A stretch of DNA of 64,000 nt. Origin: Pseudomonadota bacterium. GTDB taxonomy: Bacteria > Pseudomonadota > Gammaproteobacteria > Steroidobacterales > Woeseiaceae. A program made the translations under genes and the position numbers. The notes under the pieces were generated by a model. That model saw nothing but the letters and a program-made list of their open reading frames with translations, had not been told where the DNA came from and did not search any database. Below are positions 9,112 to 20,957 of this stretch, piece after piece (the first letter of the stretch is position 1; every line of letters starts with the position of its first letter). Location of the stretch: contig JADFHE010000001.1 in assembly GCA_022567295.1 (NCBI GenBank), positions 86,429-150,428 of the forward strand, given 5' to 3'.

Positions 9112-11060
9112 ATGGCATTGAATATTCGACATCCTGCAGGCAAATCACGTTCACTGGCAAGCATTGTCGTAGTGTTGTCGATCACACTTTTTCTAACCGC
9201 ATGTGGAACAACCGGATTCGGCGGTCTCTCTGGCTCCGGTGAGCGCCGCGCCGAACGATTTACGCGAGACGGCCAACATCACGACGCCGCAGGCGTCTAC
9301 ATCGGTCTTGCCACTAACGCAATAGGAATCGAACGTGACCGATTAACATTGCTGGCTGTCGAGCAATGGCTTGACGCCGGAGACCTGTCACGCGCGCAAC
9401 GAGCCTTTGCGAGTGTCCTGCGTCCCACATCGGGACCGTTGCTTCCGATATGGAAAACGAACTCCGCTGCCATGTCTTTGTACCGTGGGGATGCCGACGC
9501 TGCGCTTTCGGTACTTGAGCCTATGAGTCGCCGGCCGCTGTCGTTGCGGGATCGCTTGCGCGTTGAAGCACTGCGGGCAGACTCCTGGTTCCAGAAACAG
9601 GACCCGACTCGTGCCGTTGAGCTGATGACGCAACGTGAGTCCTGGCTCGATACCGCACATGGAATAGAAAGAAATCGGTACCGGCTTTGGCAAGGTCTAC
9701 TGTTCAGCAACCCGAGGATACTGCGTGAATCGGCGCAATTAACGACCGACGAACAGACGCGTGGTTGGCTGACTCTGGGCTCGCTTGCGACGTCGACCGG
9801 CCAGCAGGGTGTTGGCTGGAGCAACGGCATCGCCCGATGGCGCGAAGCGAATCGGGGCCATCCCGCACTGGCCGTGATCGGAGAGCGCGAGACATCCGAT
9901 CAGGAATTGCTCGACTACCCGCGGCAGGTTGCGCTACTGCTGCCACTCACCGGTCGATCGGCAGCAGCAGGAAGAGCGATTCAAAATGGATTTCTCGGCG
10001 CCTATTTTGCGACCGCAAGAGAAATCGATGATCAACAGTCGGTTCGTATTTACGATGTAAATTCTGCAGGCGGCGCCAGCGCCGCCTATCAGAGCGCTGT
10101 AACGGACGGTGCAGAATTCGTAGTAGGTCCGTTATTGAAGAGCAGCGTCACTGAACTGGCGAACGATATTCTGGTTCCAGTTCCAGTATTGACGCTGAAT
10201 TACATTCCCGACGACACACTTGCGCCGCCCGGATTATACCAGTTCGCGCTTGCCCCAGAAGATGAAGCAGCGTCCGCTGCAGTGCGCGCACTGGGAGACG
10301 GCCATACCCGAGCTGTGGCGCTGGTACCGAACAATGACTGGGGTCGGCGAGTATTGCAAAGTTTTGCAACAGAGCTTGAAAGTCGTGGCGGTACTCTACT
10401 TGACCACAGAAACTACACACCGGACAAACAAGACTTCTCGAATGAGATTGAAATTCTGATGGGTCTCTCAGGTAGCGTGCAGCGGTATCGGCGCATGCGA
10501 GCAAACATCGATAGCAACCTGCAATTTGATCCTCGCCGCCGTCAGGACGCTGAATTTATTTTTCTGGCGGCCGCAGCTGGCCCGGCACGGCTATTAAAGT
10601 CGCAGCTCAAATTTCATTACTCAGGCGACCTGCCAACGTACTCGACATCATCCGTAAATTCACTCGATGGTCGATCAAATGCTGATCTCAACGGCATCAT
10701 GTTTGCGGATACGCCATGGCTGATCGATCCGCGACCCTGGATTCGGTACCTTCCAGGTATTTACGCCAAACACTGGCCCGAACAACGCCGGCTCGGTCGC
10801 CTGCATGCGATGGGCTATGACGCTTACAATCTGATCGCCTCGCTGTACGCGAGTCGCGGCAGCGAAATGCTGGAACTGGATGGCGCTACAGGTGAACTGT
10901 ATCTCGATCAACAGGGACGTATTCACCGGCGTCTGGCCTGGGCACAGTTTCAGCGCGGCGAGGTCGTTGCCTTGCCGGAGCAGGATGTGGTGGGCGGACC
11001 GATTCAGGACATGACTGATGACGGGGAACTGATCGCGCCTGACGCGGCCGATGACGCACC

Positions 11061-11088
<28 letters not shown>
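9112..11088 (+). CDS. lpoA: Outer-membrane lipoprotein LpoA/YraM, PBP1a activator
   Basis: LpoA is an outer-membrane lipoprotein that activates PBP1a. The ATG at 9112 is preceded by GGAAA and gives 658 residues. A lipoprotein signal runs to the lipobox LTAC with Cys31. The N-terminal half looks like TPR-type helices and the C-terminal half (VALLLPLTGRSAAAGRAIQNGF onward) like a periplasmic binding-protein fold, the LppC/YraM architecture. A GTG at 9073 is in frame, but it would bury the signal peptide. It heads lpoA-yraN-diaA. Confidence 0.92.
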
Positions 11089-12075
<987 letters not shown>

Positions 12076-12078
<3 letters not shown>

Positions 12079-12173
12079 GAGCGCGCCATGCGCGCGAACC
12101 TCGGTCCCGCTCGACGGGAGCGCAGCGGCAGCCGGAAAGGCTGCAAGAAGTTCGCGCGCATGGCGCGCTCCTA
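12076..12173. repeat. REP doublet (BIME-like) with 24-bp inverted arms
   Basis: A perfect 24-bp inverted repeat (12076-12099 and 12150-12173; arm begins TAGGAGCGCGCCATGC) encloses about 50 bases that include a small hairpin CCCG-CTCGA-CGGG and GCAGCC...GGCTGC. The left arm starts with the diaA stop codon and the right arm with the sspB stop codon, both TAG. The form GTAGGAGCG(C)GC... resembles the GTAG-headed REP palindromes of Pseudomonas that are moved by RAYT transposases. It may end both convergent transcripts. Confidence 0.85.
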
Positions 12174-12578
12174 TTTCACGATGGTGAGGTGCGGACGTAA
12201 ACGCGTCTCTTCGACTTCGTCTTGCAGCTCCGGCGATTCACCGCGCTCGGTCGGCTCAGCGTTATGCGAGAAAATCATGCCGTGCCCGGTTTCACGGGCG
12301 TAGATACCTAGCACTGACCGCATCGGTACCCAGACGTCGTATGGCACACCACTGAAGCGCGCGCGAAAACTCACGGCGTCGTTGGAAAGCTTCAGATTGT
12401 GCGCAGCAGAATCGCTGATGTTCAGAATAATCTTGCCATCCTTGACATGCTCGAGCGGCACGCTGATACCGTCCACTGATGTGTCGACGACGATATGCGG
12501 TGTATTCGAGTTATCGCACATCCAATCGCGCATGGCACGAATCAGATACGGACGTTTTGAGCATTTCCGATTAATCAC
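12171..12578 (-). CDS. sspB: ClpXP specificity factor SspB
   Basis: SspB delivers ssrA-tagged proteins to ClpXP. The body SKRPYLIRAMRDWMCDN...TPHIVVD matches the canonical SspB start region, and a conserved core (VPLEHVKDGKIILNIS, SFRARFSG) follows. The acidic tail ends in LRPHLTIVK, the ClpX-binding tail type. No ATG is available: the best start is GTG at 12578, giving VINRKCSKRPYL and 135 residues, with no obvious ribosome-binding site. A TTG at 12671 would add 31 unrelated residues and coincides with a likely -35 box. The start is therefore uncertain. Confidence 0.88.
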   Translation of the reverse strand: MINRKCSKRPYLIRAMRDWMCDNSNTPHIVVDTSVDGISVPLEHVKDGKIILNISDSAAHNLKLSNDAVSFRARFSGVPYDVWVPMRSVLGIYARETGHGMIFSHNAEPTERGESPELQDEVEETRLRPHLTIVK

Positions 12579-12643
12579 GATTATTGTTGTTACGATTTCG
12601 CCTGGTGCCGACAGCTTACCACTGATCTGACCAACGGCTTCGA

Positions 12644-12671
12644 GACTTAACTTAAGCTGCCAAATTGTCAA
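12644..12671 (-). promoter_or_regulatory. Possible sspB promoter
   Basis: Consensus -35 TTGACA (12671-12666) lies at the edge of the second REP-like repeat. TAAGTC (12649-12644) follows after 16 bases as a weak -10. If real, sspB has its own transcript despite lying downstream of petABC-sspA, and the 12671 TTG cannot be its start. Confidence 0.4.
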
Positions 12672-12674
12672 CGG

Positions 12675-12752
12675 CCCTACGGCCGCTGCTACGCTCCCGT
12701 CGAGCGGGACCGAGGTTCGGGCACACGCGTGTATGCCCTTTGGGTGTCCCTA
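12675..12752 (-). repeat. Second REP-like palindromic repeat between sspA and sspB
   Basis: On the minus strand it starts at the TAG stop of sspA (GTAGGGACACCC) and contains a near-palindrome GGGCATACACGCGTGTGCCC. It then carries CGAACCTCGGTCCCGC plus TCGACGGGAGCG, the same core found inside the 12076-12173 element, and ends in the hairpin CGGCC-GTA-GGGCCG. The shared core of about 27 bases shows that the two elements are related. Confidence 0.75.
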
Positions 12753-13379
12753 CAGTCGCATCTCTTGTTCGAGTTCGGTCAGGCTTTGCTGGAACGAGCG
12801 CCGCGCAAATACACGATCCATGTACTCTTGAATTGAATCGGCATCTCTTCCCAGGTCGATCCCGTAAACAGGCAAACGCCACAGCAGCGGAGCAATCGTG
12901 CAATCCACGAGCGAGAACTCTCCACTCAGGAAGTACGGCCGCGCGCCAAAAAGTTCGGAACTCTGCAGAATACTCTCACGCAACATCTTGCGTGCCTTCG
13001 TCCCCAGTTTGCCGTCAGCGCTGATATCAGTTTCTTCGGCAATCGTGTACCAATCCGTTTCGATTCGAAACAGCGCCAGTCGAAATTGGGCGCGTGTCAC
13101 CGGATCGACGGGCATCAGCGGCGGGTGCGGAAAACGCTCATCAAGATACTCGATGATGACGCGCGAGTCGTACAGCGTCAGATCACGGTCTACGAGTGTC
13201 GGAACCGTATGGTATGGGTTGAGATCCATCAGATCTTCGGGCAAATCCGGACCTGGGACATTCGAAATCTCAATATTGATGTTCTTCTCAGCCAGTACCA
13301 GCCGAGTGCGATGACTGTGAATATCAGTCGGTCGTGAGAATAGCGTCATTACGGAACGCCGATTGGCTACTACCGCCAT
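12750..13379 (-). CDS. sspA: Stringent starvation protein A (SspA)
   Basis: SspA is a glutathione-transferase-like protein that binds RNA polymerase. From the ATG at 13379 it has 209 residues: a thioredoxin-like N-terminal domain (MTLFSRPTDIHSHRTRLVLAEKNI, with NPYHTVPTLVDRD and DSRVIIEYLDERFPHP) and an all-helical C-terminal domain. The ATG shares a base with the petC stop (TAATG), so it is coupled to the bc1 operon. petABC-sspA-sspB is a conserved gammaproteobacterial order. Confidence 0.95.
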   Translation of the reverse strand: MAVVANRRSVMTLFSRPTDIHSHRTRLVLAEKNINIEISNVPGPDLPEDLMDLNPYHTVPTLVDRDLTLYDSRVIIEYLDERFPHPPLMPVDPVTRAQFRLALFRIETDWYTIAEETDISADGKLGTKARKMLRESILQSSELFGARPYFLSGEFSLVDCTIAPLLWRLPVYGIDLGRDADSIQEYMDRVFARRSFQQSLTELEQEMRL

Positions 13380-14131
13380 TAGTTTACATCCTTCCATATT
13401 TGTTTCTTGAGCATGCTGGAAATGATCAAGAAGAAAAACAAAAATATCAGTACCCAGACCCCTAATTTACGACGATCAGAACGAATAGGTTCGGCGATAT
13501 AGGCCAGGAAATTAACCGTGTCGCGAACAAAATCCTCATAGTCTTCGGAATCCATTTTTCCAGCGATAACTTGCTCGAATCCTTCGAAGGTCTTCGTCAC
13601 GGCACCATCGCTTTCGTGTTCGACAAAAAGAGCGGCTTGGTAGCCCTGCAATTCCCACAACACATGCGGCATGCTGGTACCCGGGAGTGTCATGTTGTCC
13701 ACGCCTGTCGGGCTGTCCGCAGAAACATAAAACGTCGTCAGGAAATTGAAAATGTGATCAGCGCCCCTGACCCGCGCCTTGAGCGACAAATCCGGTGGCG
13801 GAGTGCCAAACCAGCGCGCCGCATCTTCCGCCGGCATGGACGCCAGAATCGTTTCAAACGTCTCTTTGGCGTTGAACATCAGGTTGTCGATTAGCATCTC
13901 CTCGGACAGGTCCAGGTCTTTGCCGATTGTCTTGTAGCGAACGTATCGCGCCGAGTGGCAACCGGAACAGTAATTCATGAAGTTCGCCGCGCCGCGTTGC
14001 AGCGAATTGATGTTGTCACGGTCGATTTCGGCTGCTGCCATATCGGTTTCGCCGCCCAAGGCAAACGCCTGTGTCGTCATGCAACACGCACTCAATACTA
14101 ATAGACCTGCAAAGCGCTTCACGCTAGTCAT
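13379..14131 (-). CDS. petC: Cytochrome c1 of the bc1 complex
   Basis: The c-type heme subunit of ubiquinol:cytochrome c reductase, facing the periplasm. The 250-residue protein has a signal peptide (about residues 1-25), the heme motif CSGCH (Cys55, Cys58, His59), a TSMPHVLW segment able to supply the axial Met, and a C-terminal membrane anchor (about residues 225-242). It overlaps petB by eight bases. It is a separate gene, not the fused fbcH form. Confidence 0.97.
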   Translation of the reverse strand: MTSVKRFAGLLVLSACCMTTQAFALGGETDMAAAEIDRDNINSLQRGAANFMNYCSGCHSARYVRYKTIGKDLDLSEEMLIDNLMFNAKETFETILASMPAEDAARWFGTPPPDLSLKARVRGADHIFNFLTTFYVSADSPTGVDNMTLPGTSMPHVLWELQGYQAALFVEHESDGAVTKTFEGFEQVIAGKMDSEDYEDFVRDTVNFLAYIAEPIRSDRRKLGVWVLIFLFFFLIISSMLKKQIWKDVN

Positions 14132-15374
14132 GGTAGACCACCCTTTCCGGCACGGGCTTCGTCTTGTCGATCGTCGTGTAGTACGGCATCAAAATGAAGA
14201 ACGCGAAATAGATGATCGCAAAAAATTGCGCTGCTCTTACATACACCGGGTCCGCAGACTGCGTGCCAAGCCATCCCAAGGCAAAAAATGTAATCACAAA
14301 TATCGTCAATGCGGCTTTGTAAATCCAGCCTCTGTAGCGAATGGACTTCACTCGTGCTCGATCCAGCCATGGCAGAAACAGTGGCAATATCACCGACAGC
14401 CCAAACAGGATGAATCCCCACAGTTTGTCCGGTACCGCACGCAAAATCGCGTAAAACGGCGTGAAATACCATACCGGCGCAATGTGCTCCGGCGTTGCAG
14501 TCAAGTTCGCTGGCTCAAAGTTCGCATGTTCCAGAAAATAGCCGCCCATCTCAGGAGCGAAGAACACCACAGCGCAGAAAAACATAAGGAAAACGATGAT
14601 CGCGACCAGATCCTTACTGGTGTGGTACGGATGAAATGCAACGCCATCAAGCGGTATGCCGTCCGCACCCTTAAGCTCCTTAATCTCGATGCCGTCCGGG
14701 TTGTTCGAACCGACTTCATGCAGTGCCACGATGTGCACAAAAACGAGACCGATCAATGCCAGCGGCAACGCAATGACGTGCAGAGCAAAAAATCGATTCA
14801 GTGTTATGTCCGAGATCGAGTAATCACCGCGAATAATCTCGACCAACGCCTCACCGATCCACGGGACCGCACCGAACAGCGAGATAATTACCTGGGCGCC
14901 CCAATAGGACATCTGGCCCCACGGCAACAGGTAACCAGAAAACGCCTCGGCCATCAACACCAGGAAAATCAGCATGCCAATGATCCAGATGAGCTCCCGC
15001 GGCTTTTTGTAAGAACCGTAGAGCATCGCGCGAAACATGTGCAGATACACCACGATAAAAAAGAACGACGCACCGGTCGAATGCATGTAGCGAATCAACC
15101 AGCCCCATTCGACGTCACGCATGATGTACTCGACCGATGCGAAGGCTTCAGCCGCCGACGGCTTGTAATTCATCGTCAGGAAAATACCGGTCAGTAGCTG
15201 AATGACCAGAACGACCATCGCCAGAACGCCAAACACGTACCAGAAATTGAAATTTTTGGAGGCGTAGTATTCCGTCACGTGCTTCTTCATCGTTTTCGTC
15301 AACGGAAACCGATCATCGATCCATTTCATGAATCCGCCTTGCGGCTTGCCGATCTCTGCTTCGATTCTCGCCAC
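14124..15374 (-). CDS. petB: Cytochrome b of the bc1 complex
   Basis: The membrane subunit with two b hemes and the Qo and Qi sites. The 416-residue protein has about eight transmembrane helices. Heme ligand pairs are visible in helix B (YMHSTG...YLHMF, 13 residues between His) and helix D (ALHVIA...FVHIVA, 14 between). The Qo motif reads PVWY in EHIAPVWYFTPF rather than PEWY, a variant known from beta- and gammaproteobacteria. It starts at GTG 15374, overlapping the petA stop by one base. Confidence 0.97.
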   Translation of the reverse strand: MARIEAEIGKPQGGFMKWIDDRFPLTKTMKKHVTEYYASKNFNFWYVFGVLAMVVLVIQLLTGIFLTMNYKPSAAEAFASVEYIMRDVEWGWLIRYMHSTGASFFFIVVYLHMFRAMLYGSYKKPRELIWIIGMLIFLVLMAEAFSGYLLPWGQMSYWGAQVIISLFGAVPWIGEALVEIIRGDYSISDITLNRFFALHVIALPLALIGLVFVHIVALHEVGSNNPDGIEIKELKGADGIPLDGVAFHPYHTSKDLVAIIVFLMFFCAVVFFAPEMGGYFLEHANFEPANLTATPEHIAPVWYFTPFYAILRAVPDKLWGFILFGLSVILPLFLPWLDRARVKSIRYRGWIYKAALTIFVITFFALGWLGTQSADPVYVRAAQFFAIIYFAFFILMPYYTTIDKTKPVPERVVYHD

Positions 15375-15961
15375 TACGCTGCTCCCGTGTCCTGACCAAT
15401 CAGGATCAGGTCATCCCTGACAAATCGGTGCGGTGGAACCCGCAAGTTGGTCGGCGCGGGGACTCCCTTGAACACACGGCCTGCAAGATCGAATTTCGAA
15501 CCGTGGCACGGGCAGAAAAATCCGCCGCTCCAGCCTTCAGCCGGCCGCACCTCGAAATCCATGAGCGGTGCACAACCCAAATGGGTACACGATCCTTCGA
15601 TGACCAGATACTCAGGACGAACCGAGCGCGTACTGTTTGCTGCATAGCCGGGCTGCTGATCGACCTCCTCGGAATCCGGATCCCGCAGCTTGTCGGCATT
15701 ATCGGAAAGACGCGACAACATCTCCTCGGTGCGGCGCAAAATATAGACAAGCCTGCCACGCCACAACACCTTAACCATCTCGCCGGGTTCCAGCGACCCG
15801 ATCGGAACTTCGACCGGCGCGCCCAACGCCTGTGCTCTGGCGCTCGGCTTCAATGATGATATGAACGGAACAGCAACGAAGCCTGCACCAACAGCGCCAG
15901 TAACAGCCGTAGCTACAACAAGAAAATGACGCCTATTGCGATCAAGGTCGTCTTCGGTCAT
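15374..15961 (-). CDS. petA: Rieske iron-sulfur subunit of the bc1 complex
   Basis: The 2Fe-2S subunit that takes electrons from quinol. The 195-residue protein has an N-terminal anchor after NRRHFL, a Tat-like signal, and both cluster-binding boxes: CTHLGC (Cys125, His127, Cys130) and CPCHGSKFD (Cys150, Cys152, His153). GGGAG lies eight bases before the ATG. It is the first gene of petABC-sspA and is divergent from the protease gene at 16173 across 211 bases, where no convincing promoter could be assigned by eye. Confidence 0.98.
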   Translation of the reverse strand: MTEDDLDRNRRHFLVVATAVTGAVGAGFVAVPFISSLKPSARAQALGAPVEVPIGSLEPGEMVKVLWRGRLVYILRRTEEMLSRLSDNADKLRDPDSEEVDQQPGYAANSTRSVRPEYLVIEGSCTHLGCAPLMDFEVRPAEGWSGGFFCPCHGSKFDLAGRVFKGVPAPTNLRVPPHRFVRDDLILIGQDTGAA

Positions 15962-16172
15962 CGGGCACTCCCATACGCCGTTCTATTGACGGCCACTTTT
16001 ACAGCGCTTTGTTGCTTAATATCGATACTGGTAGATTTGCAGCAGACTCGGTTTGCCGTCAGGATGACGGTTACTCCGGGGCTCGATGCGGAACCACGGC
16101 GCATTATACACGGGGCTTATCGAAATTGGCTAGCCGCTCAATAGAGTCTGAAGAGGGTTACAAGGACATCGT

Positions 16173-17243
16173 GTGGCCGGATTGAAGTCAACGCTCATTT
16201 TCATGTTGCAGTCGATCGTCGTTGGTCTGGCGGTCGCATTCATCGTCGTGCTCGTTCGACCTGACCTGATGCCGGGTGTTGCTCGCGAAAATAGACCGGT
16301 GAGCTACGCCGACGCTGTCGACCTGAGCTCCGCCTCGGTCGCCAATATCTACACAAAACGCCTGGTTCAGGATGCTGATTCCGAGACGACACAGCCGCGG
16401 TTTCGGGTCGAGACGAGTTTCGCGTCGGCCGTTATCATTGACCCCGAAGGCTATCTCGTCACGAATTACCATGTCATAGCGACGGCAGCGGAAATTCGAG
16501 TACAACTTAGCGACGGCCGCATCACCGAGCCTGTAACCGTTGGTGTGGATGCTGAAACGGACCTGGCACTGTTGAAGGTTGATCTTGGCCCGTTGCCCGC
16601 GATCCGCATCGGACGGTCGGACAATTTGCGAATTGGGGATGTGGTCCTGGCGATCGGGAACCCCTATGGATTAACGACGTCGGTCACTCAGGGCATTGTC
16701 AGCGCCACCGGGCGCGGCCTGCTGAATCTGGTCACATTCGAGAATTTCATACAGACCGACGCTGCCATTAATGCTGGCAATTCTGGCGGCGCACTGATTA
16801 ATAGTAATGGCGAACTCGTCGGCATTAACACCGCAGTCCTTGCACAAGACCCCGGAACCGAAGGCATCGGTTTCGCCATACCCGTTGATCTGGTGCGTGG
16901 CGTAATAGATCAGATCAAGAAAAATGGTCGCGTCATACGCGGCTATATGGGTTTGTTGCCCGACGATCTGACCAACTCCGAGCGTCTCGCCTTGGGGATT
17001 GAAAGTGGCAACGGAATCCTGCTGACGGAAGTCAAAGACGGCGGCCCCGCGTCCCTGGCCGGATTGCGAGTCGACGACGTCATACTCGAACTAAACGGTG
17101 AACCCGTGTATTCGCAGCGCCAGGCACTATTAATCTCTGCAAGTACCCGTCCGGGCGACACGGTCGACGTTGTTGGGCTGCGGAATGGTGAACGGTTCAG
17201 TACGACCGTAACGGCGGTTGAACGACCGGAAGATCCCCGGTAG
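16173..17243 (+). CDS. degS: DegS/AlgW-type periplasmic serine protease
   Basis: A membrane-anchored trypsin-like protease with a PDZ domain that starts the sigmaE envelope stress cascade by cutting the anti-sigma factor. The 356-residue protein has one N-terminal anchor (about residues 8-28), the triad His100 (TNYHV), Asp130 (ETDLALLKV) and Ser204 (GNSGG), and a single C-terminal PDZ domain. One PDZ and an anchor separate it from DegP/DegQ. It begins at GTG with AAGGA upstream. The Pseudomonas homologue algW also lies between petABC and murA. Confidence 0.93.
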   Translation: MAGLKSTLIFMLQSIVVGLAVAFIVVLVRPDLMPGVARENRPVSYADAVDLSSASVANIYTKRLVQDADSETTQPRFRVETSFASAVIIDPEGYLVTNYHVIATAAEIRVQLSDGRITEPVTVGVDAETDLALLKVDLGPLPAIRIGRSDNLRIGDVVLAIGNPYGLTTSVTQGIVSATGRGLLNLVTFENFIQTDAAINAGNSGGALINSNGELVGINTAVLAQDPGTEGIGFAIPVDLVRGVIDQIKKNGRVIRGYMGLLPDDLTNSERLALGIESGNGILLTEVKDGGPASLAGLRVDDVILELNGEPVYSQRQALLISASTRPGDTVDVVGLRNGERFSTTVTAVERPEDPR

Positions 17244-17264
17244 GACGATGCCGCCGGGCGCCAC

Positions 17265-18774
<1,510 letters not shown>

Positions 18775-18959
18775 AGGATGAGGTATCTTGGTTAGGTACA
18801 GCGCATAAGACGCGCGGACGGGAGAGGCCGCGCAGTGTAACCGCAAAATACGCTGCTTCCCAATGCCCTGCGATGATTGTGTATTATAGCCGGCCCGATC
18901 GGCCGGCAGGGTTTTGTAGCCCGTGCCCATCCGTCGCAATGTGATTGATACGATAGTCT

Positions 18960-19940
18960 ATGTTCGGTGAAGGTATTTACTCTGACGTTGGCGCCATCAT
19001 TGCCGGCCTGGTGCTCTTGGTCTGGGGCGCAGACCGGTTTGTTCATGGCGCTGCAGCGTCGGCCCGTAACCTTGGCATAGCGCCGTTGTTGATCGGATTG
19101 ACGATCGTCGCGTTCGCCACTTCCGCCCCCGAAATACTGGTCTCCATCGTTGCTGCACTTCGCGGCGAGCCCACTCTCGCCTTCGGCAACGCTATCGGTT
19201 CCAATATTGTGAATATTGGTCTGGTTCTGGGTATCACCGCCATGGTGCGGCCCATTCCATTGGAGTCCGCCACGTTGCGGCGTGAAATGCCTGCGCTGTT
19301 AGCCGTTACCCTGCTGACGGTGTCGTTGTTCCTGGACTCGTTCCTCAGTCGCATCGACGGTATCGTCATGCTGACGGGACTGGTTATCGTCATGATCTGG
19401 CTCGCGAGGCTCGGTGTCCGTTCCGCGCCAGACGATCCGATCAAAATGGACTATGAGGCTGAGATTCCAGACAACGTCAGCATGAAGTCGGCTGTCATAT
19501 GGCTGGTCATCGGTCTTGGCGTGCTGCTGATCGGCGCACAATGGTTGGTTACCGGCTCGATCGGGATTGCCAAGGAACTTGGAGTCAGCGAGATCGTGAT
19601 TGGAATCACGATCGTGGCTCTCGGTACCAGCCTGCCGGAACTCGCGGTATCGCTGGTCAGCGCGCTTAAAGGCGAATACGGTCTCGCAATCGGCAATATC
19701 GTCGGCTCGAATATTTTCAATCTGCTGGCCGTTATTGGCATTGCCGCAACCATTCAGCCGGCCGCTTTGGCGCCCAGCGTTCTGTCGCTGCACATTTTCG
19801 TCATGGTAGCGTTTACGCTCGTGCTGTTCGCAATGACCTACGACTACGATGGTAAGGCACAGTTATCCCGAATAGAGGGCATTGCTCTGCTAATCGCCTA
19901 CATCTCATACGAAACCTATGTCATAGCCCAAAACATATAG
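18960..19940 (+). CDS. yrbG: Calcium/sodium antiporter YrbG family
   Basis: A 326-residue inner-membrane protein with about ten hydrophobic helices and two inverted alpha repeats. The first repeat has VAFATSAPEILVSI and GNAIGSNIVN; the second has VALGTSLPELAVSL and GNIVGSNIFN. These are the ion-binding motifs of the Na+/Ca2+ exchanger (CaCA) family. It starts the yrbG-kdsD-kdsC-lptC-lptA-lptB run found in E. coli. The physiological substrate is not proven for this family member. Confidence 0.94.
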   Translation: MFGEGIYSDVGAIIAGLVLLVWGADRFVHGAAASARNLGIAPLLIGLTIVAFATSAPEILVSIVAALRGEPTLAFGNAIGSNIVNIGLVLGITAMVRPIPLESATLRREMPALLAVTLLTVSLFLDSFLSRIDGIVMLTGLVIVMIWLARLGVRSAPDDPIKMDYEAEIPDNVSMKSAVIWLVIGLGVLLIGAQWLVTGSIGIAKELGVSEIVIGITIVALGTSLPELAVSLVSALKGEYGLAIGNIVGSNIFNLLAVIGIAATIQPAALAPSVLSLHIFVMVAFTLVLFAMTYDYDGKAQLSRIEGIALLIAYISYETYVIAQNI

Positions 19941-19973
19941 AATAGAGTCACTACTAACTGCTGAGGGCCACCC

Positions 19974-20957
19974 TTGCCTGACAAGCTAACGAACGACGAA
20001 TTACTCGCATTGGCGAGCGACGTTCTCGCTATTGAAGCACGTGCTATCGACGCTCTGCGCGAACGGCTCAACGAGGATTTCGTTGCGGCCTGCGAACTGT
20101 GCCTGCAGACAACCGGCCGCATTGTAGTTAGCGGCATGGGTAAATCCGGCCACGTCAGCAACAAAATCGCGGCAACACTGGCATCAACCGGTACGCCGGC
20201 GTTCTTCATGCATCCGGCGGAGGCGAGCCATGGTGACCTCGGAATGATCACCAGCCAGGATTTACTGCTCGCCATATCCTACTCCGGCGAAACCAAGGAA
20301 GTCGTCACTATTTTGCCGGTCGTCAAACGCATGGGTGCGAAACTACTGTCCATCACGGGCAATCCAAAATCGACAATGGCGCAGGCCGCGGACGTGCACC
20401 TCGACATCAGCGTCGCGGAAGAAGCCTGCCCGCTAAATCTCGCGCCAACAGCCAGTACCACGGCCACGCTTGCGATGGGTGATGCGCTGGCAGTAGCCCT
20501 GCTCAAGAGCCGCGGATTCACGGCAGAAGACTTCGCTCGTTCTCATCCTAGCGGAACCCTTGGCAAGCGTTTGCTACTGCGCGTTTCCGATGTCATGCGT
20601 AGCGGCGACCGCGTTCCTGCCGTCAAAGCCGATGTGAGCTTGCGCGACGGCCTTATGGAAATGACCGACAAGGGATTGGGCATGACCGCAATCGTCGACG
20701 ACAATTTGACGATCAAGGGAATTTTCACGGACGGCGATCTGCGTCGCACTCTCGACAGCGGCGCAGATATCCACAAGACGAAGATTCGCGACGTTATGCA
20801 CACAGACTGCAAGACGACGACGGCGGACATACTCGCCGCAGAAGCACTGCATATTCTCGAAGAAAACAAGATCACGTCGCTGTTGGTGGTGGACGAGGAT
20901 GGCAAACTCGTGGGCGCCTTGAATATTCATGATCTGTTTCGAGAGGGTCTGATGTGA
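19974..20957 (+). CDS. kdsD: D-arabinose-5-phosphate isomerase KdsD
   Basis: KdsD converts ribulose 5-phosphate to arabinose 5-phosphate, the first step to Kdo of lipopolysaccharide. The 327-residue protein has an N-terminal SIS domain (GMGKSGHVSNKIA, ISYSGETKE) and two C-terminal CBS domains. It starts at TTG 19974 with GAGGG about nine bases upstream; no better in-frame start exists. It overlaps kdsC by four bases. Confidence 0.96.
   Translation: MPDKLTNDELLALASDVLAIEARAIDALRERLNEDFVAACELCLQTTGRIVVSGMGKSGHVSNKIAATLASTGTPAFFMHPAEASHGDLGMITSQDLLLAISYSGETKEVVTILPVVKRMGAKLLSITGNPKSTMAQAADVHLDISVAEEACPLNLAPTASTTATLAMGDALAVALLKSRGFTAEDFARSHPSGTLGKRLLLRVSDVMRSGDRVPAVKADVSLRDGLMEMTDKGLGMTAIVDDNLTIKGIFTDGDLRRTLDSGADIHKTKIRDVMHTDCKTTTADILAAEALHILEENKITSLLVVDEDGKLVGALNIHDLFREGLM

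Noticed and set aside
13977-15197. 406-codon open frame on plus opposite petC/petB
   Set aside because: Rich in His, Arg and Gln with no domain and entirely antisense to cytochrome b, whose frame is certain; it is a shadow.
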